Below, piece by piece: positions 45,852 through 54,669 of a DNA stretch of 64,000 nucleotides; positions within the stretch are counted from its first letter, which is position 1, and every line of letters starts with the position of its first letter. A program made the translations under genes and the position numbers. The notes below the pieces were generated by a model. It was not told the origin of the DNA, ran no database searches, and worked only from the letters and a program-made list of their open reading frames with translations. Origin of the DNA: Candidatus Aminicenantes bacterium UBA2190 (GTDB taxonomy: Bacteria > Acidobacteriota > Aminicenantia > UBA2199); assembly GCA_002335385.1 (NCBI GenBank), contig DCVK01000043.1, positions 46,369 through 110,368 on the forward strand, read 5' to 3'.

Positions 45852-46220
45852 ATGAAAAAAATCGCTGTCTGGATGGTGATGGTGCTGCTGGCATCGGCCC
45901 TGGCTTTCGCCGCCGCGGCCGACGACTACCAGGTGATCAAGAACGCCGTCAAGGGCGCGGCCGCGGCCGGCGCCAAGGCGCCCCTGTTCTTCAAGATCGA
46001 GGTCAAGAACCGCAATGGCGGCCGCGACGACGTCAAGATCACCCTGCCGGTCGCGCTGATGGAGATCATGCTCGATGCCTGCGGAGAAGAGAAGATCAAG
46101 CTCGATTGCGGGCGAAACGTCGACCTGAAGAAGGTTTGGGAATCGCTGAAGGCGGCCGGGCCCCTGGCCCTGGTCCAGGTGGAGGATAAGGACGCGACCG
46201 TGAAGATCTGGCTCGAGTAG
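45852..46220 (+). CDS. Small exported protein, single copy of the shared C-terminal domain
   Basis: The 122-residue protein has a signal peptide (1-24, ending AAADD) and then almost only one domain (FFKIEVKNRNGGRDDVKITL to DATVKIWLE). That domain is similar to the C terminus of the preceding protein. GGAGGAG precedes the ATG. It ends the ECF operon directly before a strong terminator. The function is unknown; a high-copy secreted target of the sigma factor is one possibility. Confidence 0.75.
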   Translation: MKKIAVWMVMVLLASALAFAAAADDYQVIKNAVKGAAAAGAKAPLFFKIEVKNRNGGRDDVKITLPVALMEIMLDACGEEKIKLDCGRNVDLKKVWESLKAAGPLALVQVEDKDATVKIWLE

Positions 46221-46249
46221 CCTTCGGCGCCAGGCGCCGAAACCGCCGG

Positions 46250-46283
46250 GGGAGGCGGGCCGCCGCGCCCGCCTCCCTTTTTT
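46250..46283 (+). terminator. Rho-independent terminator of the second ECF operon
   Basis: An 11-bp perfect stem (GGGAGGCGGGC / GCCCGCCTCCC, 46250-46260 and 46267-46277), a 6-base loop and six T. A second small hairpin (TTCGGCGCC/GGCGCCGAA, 46223-46241) precedes it. Confidence 0.92.
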
Positions 46284-46345
46284 CGGCCGCCGGCCCGGGC
46301 ACGGCCTTGCCCGGGGGGCGGGCGATGTGCTACCATGGCGCCTCG

Positions 46346-47248
46346 ATGAAACTCCCCAAGCCCACGCTCAACGACCTGCTCATGCTGCTGGTGGTGGCCA
46401 TCTGGGCGCTGAATATCTCGCTGGTCAAGGTGGCCCTGGCCGAGATCCCGCCCCTGCCCTACAACGGCATCCGCCTGCTGCTGGCCGCCGCGGTGCTGCT
46501 GGCTTTGCTCCTGCTGACCGAAAAGAACCTGCGCCTGCGCCGGCAGGACCTGGGCAAGATCGTCCTGCTCTCTTTCTCGGGCTACGCCCTCTACCAGTAC
46601 CTTTTCATCTCGGGCATCGACCTGACCAGCGCCGGCAACACGGCGGTGATCTTCGCCAGCGCGCCGATCATGGTCTCGCTGCTGAGCTCGTTCTTCAAGC
46701 AGGAGCGGATCACGCCGCTGGGCTGGCTGGGCATTGCCCTGGGCTTTGCCGGCATCTACCTGGTCGTCAGCGGCGGCGCCGGCGGCTTCGCCCTTTCGCT
46801 CCGGACCTGGAAGGGGGACCTGCTCCTTTTCGCCGCCGTGTTCCTGTGGGCCCATTATTCGGTGTCGGCCCGGCCGCTGCTGAAGTTCTATTCGCCCCTG
46901 AAGTTCACCGCCGTAACCATGGGGCTGGGGGCGCTCATGTTCCTGCCGTTCGCCATCGGGCCGCTGCGCAGGGCTCCCTTGAACGCCGTTTCGCCAAAGG
47001 CCTGGCTGTGCCTGCTCTATTCGGGGGTGATCGCCCTTTCCCTGGCCCTGGTTTTATGGTTCTTCTCGGTGCGCCGCGTGGGCAACAGCCAGACGGCCGT
47101 CTATTCCAACCTGCAGCCGCTGCTGGCCGTCTTGTTCGCCTGGCAGCTACTGGGCGAGAGCATTCCCCCGACGCTGCTGCTCGGCGCGGCGGTCATCTTT
47201 CTCGGCATCTTTTTCACCCGCCGCGGCCGGGAGGAGGCTTCCGGCTGA
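46346..47248 (+). CDS. EamA (DMT superfamily) transporter
   Basis: The 300-residue protein has ten hydrophobic segments in two homologous halves. The first starts LLMLLVVAIWALNISLVKVAL and the second GDLLLFAAVFLWAHYSVSARPL, both with the W-A-x-N/H pattern of EamA repeats. EamA permeases export amino acids or metabolites. ATG 46346 was chosen by the typical N terminus and a TACCAT box 9 bases upstream (extended -10). Confidence 0.9.
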   Translation: MKLPKPTLNDLLMLLVVAIWALNISLVKVALAEIPPLPYNGIRLLLAAAVLLALLLLTEKNLRLRRQDLGKIVLLSFSGYALYQYLFISGIDLTSAGNTAVIFASAPIMVSLLSSFFKQERITPLGWLGIALGFAGIYLVVSGGAGGFALSLRTWKGDLLLFAAVFLWAHYSVSARPLLKFYSPLKFTAVTMGLGALMFLPFAIGPLRRAPLNAVSPKAWLCLLYSGVIALSLALVLWFFSVRRVGNSQTAVYSNLQPLLAVLFAWQLLGESIPPTLLLGAAVIFLGIFFTRRGREEASG

Positions 47249-47343
47249 GCGCGGATGGACGGCCCGCTGGGAAATTGGCGGGTTGAGATTTTCCCCGGAG
47301 AAATCATATTTACAAGCGATCAATCATCAGGGAGGATGGAACC

Positions 47344-48675
47344 ATGAACAAAGCTTTATGGATCGCGATGATGCTCTTTTTGGCCGTCGGACCACTTTGC
47401 GCCGGCACCATAACGGTCATTTGGCCCAACGGCGGGGAAGCGCTGACCCAGGGGCGGCCGAACTGCCAGGTCAAATGGATCGCCGCGGGCGTGACCCAGA
47501 ATATCCGCATCAACCTGCTCAAGGGCGGCGTGGTTGTCGGCACCATCGCCAACAGCATTCCGGCCAACAACTCGCCCTTCCTGTGGACGGCGGGGAAGCT
47601 GGCCGACGGCACGATGGTCCAGCCGGGAGCCGACTACCGGGTGCGCATCCGCGCCATCGAAAGCAGCGAGGTGGACGAGAGCGACGGCATGTTCGCCATC
47701 GTTGCCCCGGCGCCGCCGCCCCCGCCTCCGCCCCCGCCCCCGGTCCTGCTGAAGCTGAAATGGCCCAACGGCGGCGAGAACCTGGTCCTGCATCGCGACT
47801 ATGCGATCTCCTGGGAATCCATCGCTCCCGACACGGTCGGCAAGGTGCAACTGGACCTGATGATCTACAAGAAGGAGACGGAGCAGTGGATGATCGGGGT
47901 CATCGCGGACAACCTGCCGGCGACCGGGTCCTACACGTGGAAAGCGGGAGAATACCCGGGGCAAACCGCCGGCGCCGGCCAATACAGGATCCGCGTGCGC
48001 TCCATGACCAGCAACGATCATGCCGACTCGAGCGATGCCCCATTCCGCCTGCGCCCGATCATGAAGGAAATCGGGAAATCCCCGATGATGAAAAAAGCGG
48101 TTGCCCTGCCCGGAATCTATCAGAATCACCACATTTCATCCTATACGACCTTTCCTTCCAATATTACCTATCTTCCTCCCGAAGCCTACCAGGGGGCCTG
48201 GAACCAGGTCATTCCAGGCGGATGCTACGCCGGGGGCGCCCATTCGCTGGCCCAGGTCGGGGTGTATTGGTATCCCTATCAGAATATCATGGTCGGGATC
48301 CTCATGCGGGCCCGCATCCATTTTGAATTGAACCCATACGCCGGCCAGGCCGGCAGGCTGAAAAGCGCCAAGCTGAAGATGAAGAGGCTTCACTCCGTCC
48401 ACGAAGACGCCAACAGCGGCTGCGGCTGCGGCGAGAACCTGTGGGTGCTGAAGGCGCCCATGACATCCTTCGACTTTCCCGCCATCGGCCAGCGGATTGG
48501 CGTGGACCTGGGCACGAGCGAATTCACGGAGGACGTTACCGATATCGTCCGCCAATGGCTCGACGGCACCGTGGCCAACAACGGCCTGCTCCTTCTCGGG
48601 GCAGAGTTGCCCTGCAGCGGCGGCCGCAAGTGCGCCTCCTGTTACGAGGCCACCCTGGTTTTGGACATTCAATAA
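47344..48675 (+). CDS. Secreted protein with two PNGGE (Kre9/KNH-like) domains and a DNRLRE-like domain
   Basis: The 443-residue protein has a signal peptide (1-20, ending LCAG) and two beta-sandwich modules. Each begins WPNGGE and ends with a S-D-x-x-F segment (about 21-118 and 135-235). A polyproline linker of ten Pro at about 122-131 separates them. A C-terminal module (about 270-443) contains FTEDVTDIVRQWLDGT and NNGLLLLGAE, resembling DNRLRE surface domains. It is an extracellular beta protein, probably adhesive or carbohydrate-binding. A paralogue of the first two modules lies at 51521. Confidence 0.78.
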   Translation: MNKALWIAMMLFLAVGPLCAGTITVIWPNGGEALTQGRPNCQVKWIAAGVTQNIRINLLKGGVVVGTIANSIPANNSPFLWTAGKLADGTMVQPGADYRVRIRAIESSEVDESDGMFAIVAPAPPPPPPPPPPVLLKLKWPNGGENLVLHRDYAISWESIAPDTVGKVQLDLMIYKKETEQWMIGVIADNLPATGSYTWKAGEYPGQTAGAGQYRIRVRSMTSNDHADSSDAPFRLRPIMKEIGKSPMMKKAVALPGIYQNHHISSYTTFPSNITYLPPEAYQGAWNQVIPGGCYAGGAHSLAQVGVYWYPYQNIMVGILMRARIHFELNPYAGQAGRLKSAKLKMKRLHSVHEDANSGCGCGENLWVLKAPMTSFDFPAIGQRIGVDLGTSEFTEDVTDIVRQWLDGTVANNGLLLLGAELPCSGGRKCASCYEATLVLDIQ

Positions 48676-48736
48676 GCTCATGTAGCCTTGGTTCCGGCCG
48701 CCCGCAGGCCCTGTCTGCCGGGTTGCCGTCCGTCGC

Positions 48737-48765
48737 TTGACAATCGGTAGGCGGGGATGTATTTT
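48737..48765 (+). promoter_or_regulatory. Promoter of the cytochrome-porin operon
   Basis: TTGACA (48737-48742), 17-base spacer, TATTTT (48760-48765). The leader carries AAAGGAGAG before ATG 48793. Confidence 0.65.
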
Positions 48766-48792
48766 TCTCCCCGGCGGGCAAAGGAGAGCGGC

Positions 48793-50226
48793 ATGAATAA
48801 GAATATTCCTGCAGGGGCCACGGCCGGGATTCTGATTCTATTGGCGGGATTGGCCGCGTCTTCGCGCGGCGGTGCGGCCGCGTCTGCGCGCGGCGGTGCG
48901 GCCGCGTCTGTGCGCGGCGGTGCGGCCGCCCAGGCGCTGATCAAGACCGGGGATGAGGCGCTGGGGACCAGGAAATACTCGGATTTCCAGACGCCTCAGT
49001 TCTGCGGCACTTCGTGCCACGGCGATATCTACCAGCAGTGGCGGCAGGCCATGATGTCCCAGGCCTACACCCACCACTGGGACGAGATCGAGTACTTCAA
49101 GCTGGCGGTGCCCCACGGCGAAAAGGACAAGGCTTTCAAGGCCGTGGCCGACGGCTGCAACGGCTGCCACACGCCGCTCGCCTTCATGGCCGGCGACGTG
49201 CCGCCGCCGCGTCCGGAAAAAAACAGCCGGGCCAACGAGTCGGTCTCCTGCGATTTCTGCCACACGGTGACCGGGTTTGCCGGCGACACGCCATTCAACT
49301 TCAATTTCATTTCCGAGCCGGGAAAGACAAAATACGGTCCGCGCCAGGGGAAGAACTCTCCCGAGCACAACCTGGCCAAGTCGGAATTCCTTGGCACGGC
49401 CGAGTTCTGCGGCGCCTGCCACAACGAGAAGAGCCCCTTCGGCGTCTGGGTCAAGTCCACCCACCTGGAATGGAAGGATGGGCCGTATGCCAAGGAAGGC
49501 GTGAGGTGCCACGACTGCCACATGACCTATGCCGACGGCTTTTCGGCGGCCATGGGCAACCGCTATCCCGACGTGCGCCAGCACCTGTTCCACGGCGCCC
49601 ACGACCCGGGAAAAGTGCAGGGTACGGTCGAACTGCGCGTTCATCCCGATATCCGCGAGGCCGAGCCCGGTGACAAGGTGAAGTTCACCATCGCCCTGTT
49701 CAACCAGAAGACGGGCCACAAGTTCCCCAGCGGCTCGGTCGAAGACCGCATCGTCTGGATGCACGTGCAGGCCGTCGACGCCAAGGGCAGGGTCTACCAC
49801 CTGCCGGTGGACAAGAAGGGCTTCGCCGGCGAGGAGTACACCATCGGCAGCGACGAGCTGGCCTACCAGGACATGGGCATCGCCCTGGCCGAGGCGGATT
49901 TCAAGGGCGTGCAGCGCGACGGCATCCCCGTCGGCGACCGCATCTTCCGTATGCCCTATTTCGACCCCCAGGGGCGGATGACCATCCAGCAGTGGAACAC
50001 CAAGTCGCTGGGCGTCGACTACCGATTCGGGCCGCGCGAGACCAAGCTGGAAACCTGCACCTTCACCCTGCCGCAGGACATCGCCCTGGGGAAGCTCAAG
50101 GTCACGGCCGTGCTGTACTTCCAGAAGCTGGTCAAGCCGGTCGCCGATTTTCTCGGCGTGCCCGCCGAGGAAGCGGAGATCATCCGGGTCAATGAGCATG
50201 CGACGGTCATCGAGGTCGTCGATTAA
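48793..50226 (+). CDS. Exported pentaheme c-type cytochrome
   Basis: The 477-residue protein has a signal peptide (1-21), a tandem-repeat stretch (RGGAAAS x3), a heme-rich half and a C-terminal beta-sandwich (about 285-477). Four canonical heme sites (CNGCH, CDFCH, CGACH, CHDCH) are present. The first site, CGTSCH, has three residues between the cysteines (CX3CH). His residues such as THHWDE and KSTHLEW may be distal ligands. The layout resembles cytochrome c554-like proteins of respiratory or extracellular electron transfer chains. It is followed 10 bases later by a heme-bearing porin, so electrons may pass to the outer membrane. Confidence 0.85.
   Translation: MNKNIPAGATAGILILLAGLAASSRGGAAASARGGAAASVRGGAAAQALIKTGDEALGTRKYSDFQTPQFCGTSCHGDIYQQWRQAMMSQAYTHHWDEIEYFKLAVPHGEKDKAFKAVADGCNGCHTPLAFMAGDVPPPRPEKNSRANESVSCDFCHTVTGFAGDTPFNFNFISEPGKTKYGPRQGKNSPEHNLAKSEFLGTAEFCGACHNEKSPFGVWVKSTHLEWKDGPYAKEGVRCHDCHMTYADGFSAAMGNRYPDVRQHLFHGAHDPGKVQGTVELRVHPDIREAEPGDKVKFTIALFNQKTGHKFPSGSVEDRIVWMHVQAVDAKGRVYHLPVDKKGFAGEEYTIGSDELAYQDMGIALAEADFKGVQRDGIPVGDRIFRMPYFDPQGRMTIQQWNTKSLGVDYRFGPRETKLETCTFTLPQDIALGKLKVTAVLYFQKLVKPVADFLGVPAEEAEIIRVNEHATVIEVVD
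48856..48927 (+). repeat. Three tandem 24-bp repeats inside the cytochrome gene
   Basis: Units at 48856-48879, 48880-48903 and 48904-48927 differ by one or two bases (GCGTCT-N-CGCGGCGGTGCGGCC type). They encode the RGGAAAS repeats right after the signal peptide. Slippage could vary this linker length without a frameshift. Confidence 0.9.
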
Positions 50227-50236
50227 GGAGAATGTC

Positions 50237-51409
50237 GTGAAAAAAACAGCCGTTGCTATCAGTTTGCTGGCCCTGGGGCTGGGGATCGCCGGGACACTCG
50301 AGGCCATGCCGGCCTTTGCCCGCAAGTACCAGATGTCGTGCAAGACCTGCCACAATCCTTTTCCCAGGCTGAAGCCCTACGGCGAGGATTTCGCCGGCGA
50401 CGGCTTCGTTCTCAAGGACAAGGAGGCGCCGCGCTATACCGCCGATACCGGCGACGACAAGCTTTCGCTGATCCGCGACCTGCCCGTCGCCCTGCGTCTC
50501 GAGGCATTTGCCACCGTCAATAGCGGCAACGGCAAGAGCCTCGATCTCGCCACCCCCTACCTGATCAAGCTGCTTTCGGGGGGCGAGCTGTTCCGCAACG
50601 TCTCCTACTATTTTTACTTTTTCTTCAGCGAGCGGGGAAAGATCGCCGGTCTCGAAGACGCCTTCATCATGTTCAACGACCTGCTGGGCGGCCTCGATGT
50701 CGCCGTCGGCCAGTTCGCCGTCTCCGACCCGCTGTTCAAGGGCGAGCTGCGCCTGACCTACGAGAATTACCGCATCTATCGCAGCAAGCCGGGCCTGTCG
50801 GGCATCGACCTGACCTATGACCGCGGCGTCATGCTCACCTACGGTCTGCAGGGCGGCACCGACCTGGCGCTGGAGATCGTCAACGGCAGCGGCATCGGCG
50901 ACAGCGAGGGCAACCCCGGCGGCCGTTTCGATGCCGACAAGTACAAGAATGTCCTGGGCCGGGTCTCGCAGGCCATCGGCAGGAGCTTCCGCGTCGGCGC
51001 CTTCGGCTATTTCGGCAAGGAGCAAGGACCGAACGGCCTGGTCAACAGCGTATGGATGGCCGGCGCCGACGCCACCTGGACCTCGCCCAGGCTGGAGTTG
51101 AACTTGCAGTACCTGGAACGCCATGATGACAATCCCTCCTTCCTGCTGGGCTCGCGCGAGGTGGCGACGCGCGGCGGCTTCGCCGAGCTGATCTGGCTGC
51201 CGCGCGGCGACGACAGCGCCTGGTACGGGACCGGGCTGTTCAACTGGGTCGACTCCGACCGCGACGAGCTGGACTACACGGCCGCCGCCCTGCACGGCGG
51301 CTGGGTGTTGCGGCGAAATTTCCGCCTGGTCGCCGAGGCCACCTACGCCTTCCGCTCGAGCAGTGGCCGGCATCCCCGCTTCGGCATCGGCCTGGTCACG
51401 GCCTTCTGA
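50237..51409 (+). CDS. Outer-membrane beta-barrel with N-terminal heme site (porin-cytochrome type)
   Basis: The 390-residue protein has a signal peptide (1-25), then FARKYQMSCKTCHNPFPRL with one CKTCH heme motif. A long beta-rich region follows with alternating aromatic residues and a terminal Phe (GIGLVTAF), as in outer-membrane barrels. It should be an outer-membrane pore with one covalent heme at its periplasmic mouth. The start is GTG 50237 with AAGGAG upstream. It is in one operon with the pentaheme cytochrome. Confidence 0.82.
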   Translation: MKKTAVAISLLALGLGIAGTLEAMPAFARKYQMSCKTCHNPFPRLKPYGEDFAGDGFVLKDKEAPRYTADTGDDKLSLIRDLPVALRLEAFATVNSGNGKSLDLATPYLIKLLSGGELFRNVSYYFYFFFSERGKIAGLEDAFIMFNDLLGGLDVAVGQFAVSDPLFKGELRLTYENYRIYRSKPGLSGIDLTYDRGVMLTYGLQGGTDLALEIVNGSGIGDSEGNPGGRFDADKYKNVLGRVSQAIGRSFRVGAFGYFGKEQGPNGLVNSVWMAGADATWTSPRLELNLQYLERHDDNPSFLLGSREVATRGGFAELIWLPRGDDSAWYGTGLFNWVDSDRDELDYTAAALHGGWVLRRNFRLVAEATYAFRSSSGRHPRFGIGLVTAF

Positions 51410-51520
51410 CCGGGGCGCGGTCCCTTCCTTCCCACGGAGGCCGCTGTTTCCTGCCGGTGAGATTTATTCATCTCATCTCGTATTTTCCATTGGCATATAT
51501 TGAAGGGGAGGTGTCCGATC

Positions 51521-52618
51521 ATGAAACATTCGATTTGCGTTGCATTGGCGTGCATGCTGGCCTCGGCGTCGCTTTTTGCGGGTTCCATCACCGTGATCCA
51601 GCCCAACGGCGGGGAAGAAGCGACGCTGGGCGGGAAACTGGCTGTTCGCTGGAGCGCCGTGGACGTCAGCCAGAACGTGCGCATCAACCTGGTCAGGGGT
51701 AGTGAGGTCGTGGGTACCATCGCCAGCAACCTCCCCTCCGGCAATGGCTACTTCTTATGGGATGTCGGCCAGCTGGCCGACGGCACGGCCCCGGCCGGCG
51801 GCAACTACTTCATCCGCGTCCGCGTCATCGACAGCAGCGAGGTGGACCAGAGCGACGGGCCTTTCTCCATCGCGCCGACGCCCTTGCCCAAAGGCAAGCT
51901 CCCCGCCTCCCTGAGGGTGGAGCAGCCCAACGGCGGCGAGAACTGGCGGCTGGGCTCGGAGCAAACGATTCGCTGGTCGTCGCGCTTCCTGAAGGGCAAG
52001 GTCCACCTGCAGCTGTACCGCCACAACGGCGCCGGGGTGGGGACGATCGCCGACAACCTGCCGGCCAGCGGCAGCTATGCCTGGAAGGCCGGCGAGATTC
52101 TCAGTAGCATGACGGTGGCCGGGCAATACAAGATTCGCGCAGTCGCCATGGACAATCACACCGTCAACGACATGAGCGACGGGCCTTTCGAATTGCAGCC
52201 CCGCCTGGCCGATGTGGTTGGCCCGGTTGATCCCGAGTTGCTCGGCAAGCCCGACCTGGTCATCTGCGCCGAGTCGGATATGTATACTGCTCTCGAAGTC
52301 CCTGCGCAAATTCATATCGGCGTAAAGAATATCGGTAAAAAAACAGCCAAAGCAGGCTTTTCATTCTGCTACAATAACGGCGGCGAGGATACCAATCCAA
52401 TCGTCATCCCTGTCGACCTCCCTCCAGGGGGCGGTTATTCCCCGCTGTACATCACCCCGAATTTTCATGTGGCCGGCACAACTCTCTATACCTTCAAGGT
52501 CGATCCCGGCAACCAGGTGGCGGAAGCGAATGAGGGCAACAACCAGCTGCAAACCCGGTTCACGGTGACCACGGGCCAGGTCCCCGCCGACGGCCCCTAC
52601 GCCTGCAGCGGCGAGTAG
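51521..52618 (+). CDS. Secreted protein with two PNGGE domains and a CARDB-like domain
   Basis: The 365-residue protein has a signal peptide (1-20, ending LFAG). Two modules begin QPNGGE (about 21-118 and 130-225) and are closely similar to the 47344 protein, for example VVGTIA and SSEVDxSDG. The third module (about 240-350) contains PDLVICAES, VKNIGKK and DPGNQVAEANEGNN, the CARDB adhesion-like signature. GGGAGGTG precedes ATG 51521. The two paralogues flank the cytochrome pair but differ in their C-terminal module. Confidence 0.8.
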   Translation: MKHSICVALACMLASASLFAGSITVIQPNGGEEATLGGKLAVRWSAVDVSQNVRINLVRGSEVVGTIASNLPSGNGYFLWDVGQLADGTAPAGGNYFIRVRVIDSSEVDQSDGPFSIAPTPLPKGKLPASLRVEQPNGGENWRLGSEQTIRWSSRFLKGKVHLQLYRHNGAGVGTIADNLPASGSYAWKAGEILSSMTVAGQYKIRAVAMDNHTVNDMSDGPFELQPRLADVVGPVDPELLGKPDLVICAESDMYTALEVPAQIHIGVKNIGKKTAKAGFSFCYNNGGEDTNPIVIPVDLPPGGGYSPLYITPNFHVAGTTLYTFKVDPGNQVAEANEGNNQLQTRFTVTTGQVPADGPYACSGE

Positions 52619-52658
52619 GACGAGATCGCGGCCCGATCCGGCCGTAGCCGCCGGTATC

Positions 52659-54515
52659 CTAGCGCGGCAATGCAATCGCGTCGAGCATGATCTGCTGGAT
52701 GCGGGCGATGGTGGCCTCGGTGTCGCTCAATATCCCCTCGCGCAGCTTCATGTTGTCGAGCAGCTGCAGGGCCAGGGTCTTGAGCAGGGGGGCGGCCGGG
52801 TCGGCCTGGTGCAGGGCGATCATCTTGCGGATCAGAGGGTGGACGGGGTTGATCTCCAGGACGCGCTTGGATAGCCGGTAGTCCCGGTTGACCATCTTCA
52901 TGATCTTTTCCATCTGCACCGACGGGCCGTCGGCGGGGTTGAGCAGCAGGCAGGGGCTGTCGACCAGGCGCTTTGACACGCGCACGTCCTGGACCTGCTC
53001 CCCGTAGGCGGCCTTCAGATACGTGACCAGGTTCTCGGCCTCTTTCAGGGCTTCCTTGTCGTCGGCCGCCTTCTCCTCCAGCGGGATGTCGGCGCTCTCG
53101 GCCATCTTGAAGGGCTTCTTGTCGAATTCGCGCAGGTGGTCGAGGACGAACTCGTCGAGGGGATCGGTCAGGAAGATCACCTCGTAATCCTTCTTGCGGA
53201 ATATTTCCAGGGCCGGGTTCTTCTCGATGGACGGGCGGTCGGTCCCGCCCAGGAAATAGATCTCCTTCTGCCCCTCGGCCATGCGGCCGACATACTCTTT
53301 CAGGTCGACCAGTTCCTCGCCGCCGGTTTTGGAACTGGAAAAGAGGAGCAGCAACGCCAGTTTTTCCCGGTTGTCGAAATCGTTGACCGCCCCCTCCTTC
53401 AGGTTCTTGCCGAAGTTCTTCCAGATGGCAAGGTACTTGTCGCGATCCTTGTTCTTGACCGCATCCAGGTGTTCCAGCAACTTCTTGACCACGTGCTTGC
53501 GGATCTTGTCGATGCGCACGTTGTTCTGGAACGTCTCGCGCGAGATGTTCAGCGGGATCTCCTCGGAATCGATGATGCCCTTGACGAAGCGCAGGTATTC
53601 GGGCATGACCTCCTTGGAGCCTTTCTGGATCATGATCTTGCGCGAGTAGAGGTCGACGCCGGGCTCCGTTTTCATCAGCCCCAGCAGCTCGAACGATGTC
53701 TTGGGCACGTACAGCAGCGAGTGGAACTGCACCGGGGCGTCGGAGGAGAGGTGCAGCCAGGTTTCGGGCTCCTCCTGGGTGTTTTCGAAAAACTTGTAGA
53801 AATCGACGTAGTCCTTCGCGGCCAGCTTGGACTTGGGCTGGGTCCACACCGCCTCCTGGCGCTCGATTTTTTCGCCGTCGACGTAAATGGGGAAGGGAAC
53901 GAACTTGGAGTGCTTGAGGATGATGTTCTTCAGGCGGTAGGCCTCGAGGAACTCCTTTTCGTCCTTCTTGAGCAGCAGCTCGATGCGCGTGCCGCGCCCC
54001 TCCTTTTCCGCTTCCTCGATGGTGTAGCCGCTTTCGCCCGTCGACTTCCACAGCCAGGCCCTGGCGTCTTTCCGCCACGAGCGGGTCGTGATATGGATCT
54101 CCCTGGCCGCCATGAAACTGGAGTAGAAACCGACGCCGAACTTGCCGATCAACTCGACCTGGCCGCCCTTCTCGCTGTCCTTCAGCTTCCTCAGGTAATC
54201 GAGGGTGCCCGAGTGGGCGATGGTGCCGATGTTCTCCACCAGCTCGTCGCGGGTCATGCCCACGCCGTTGTCCTCGACCACCAGACTGCTGTGCTTTTTG
54301 TCGACGGCGATGGTGATCTTCAGTTCCTGGTCCTTGCCCTCAAGATCCGGCACGGTCAGGAACTCGAACTGCATCTTGTTCAGGGCGTCGGCGGCATTGG
54401 AGACCAGCTCGCGCAGGAATACTTCCTTGTTCTTGTACAGCGAGTAGACCAGGATGTCGAGCAACTGCTTGATCTCTGACTGGAACTCGTACGTTTGTTC
54501 GTTCTTTTCCGCCAT
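52659..54515 (-). CDS. htpG: Chaperone protein HtpG (Hsp90)
   Basis: The 618-residue protein has the GHKL ATPase domain with ELVSNAADALNKM, DNGVGMTRDEL, GTIAHSGT and FGVGFYSSFM. The middle domain has the catalytic Arg loop (SRETFQNNV) and a C-terminal dimerisation domain follows. AAAGGAG lies 8 bases before ATG 54515. It is monocistronic, with an extended -10 (TGGTATAAT, 54553-54548). Confidence 0.96.
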   Translation of the reverse strand: MAEKNEQTYEFQSEIKQLLDILVYSLYKNKEVFLRELVSNAADALNKMQFEFLTVPDLEGKDQELKITIAVDKKHSSLVVEDNGVGMTRDELVENIGTIAHSGTLDYLRKLKDSEKGGQVELIGKFGVGFYSSFMAAREIHITTRSWRKDARAWLWKSTGESGYTIEEAEKEGRGTRIELLLKKDEKEFLEAYRLKNIILKHSKFVPFPIYVDGEKIERQEAVWTQPKSKLAAKDYVDFYKFFENTQEEPETWLHLSSDAPVQFHSLLYVPKTSFELLGLMKTEPGVDLYSRKIMIQKGSKEVMPEYLRFVKGIIDSEEIPLNISRETFQNNVRIDKIRKHVVKKLLEHLDAVKNKDRDKYLAIWKNFGKNLKEGAVNDFDNREKLALLLLFSSSKTGGEELVDLKEYVGRMAEGQKEIYFLGGTDRPSIEKNPALEIFRKKDYEVIFLTDPLDEFVLDHLREFDKKPFKMAESADIPLEEKAADDKEALKEAENLVTYLKAAYGEQVQDVRVSKRLVDSPCLLLNPADGPSVQMEKIMKMVNRDYRLSKRVLEINPVHPLIRKMIALHQADPAAPLLKTLALQLLDNMKLREGILSDTEATIARIQQIMLDAIALPR

Positions 54516-54596
54516 TTTCATCGCTCCTTTTCGGGAATTTCATTTCAATTATACCATTCCTGTCAAGGCCTGCGCGGCGCGGTACTGCCCGGGCGA

Positions 54597-54625
54597 TTGC
54601 AATAAATCGGCGCTTTGACTACAAT
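54597..54625 (+). promoter_or_regulatory. Promoter of the ammonia-lyase operon
   Basis: TTGCAA (54597-54602), 17-base spacer, TACAAT (54620-54625); leader about 40 bases with AAGGAGGAG before ATG 54670. Confidence 0.65.
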
Positions 54626-54669
54626 GGATCCTGATCCTGGGCCGCAAGCGAAGCAAATAAGGAGGAGAC

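Noticed and set aside
54548..54570. TTGACA seven bases before the htpG TATAAT as a -35 box
   Set aside because: The spacing is far too short; the extended -10 is sufficient.
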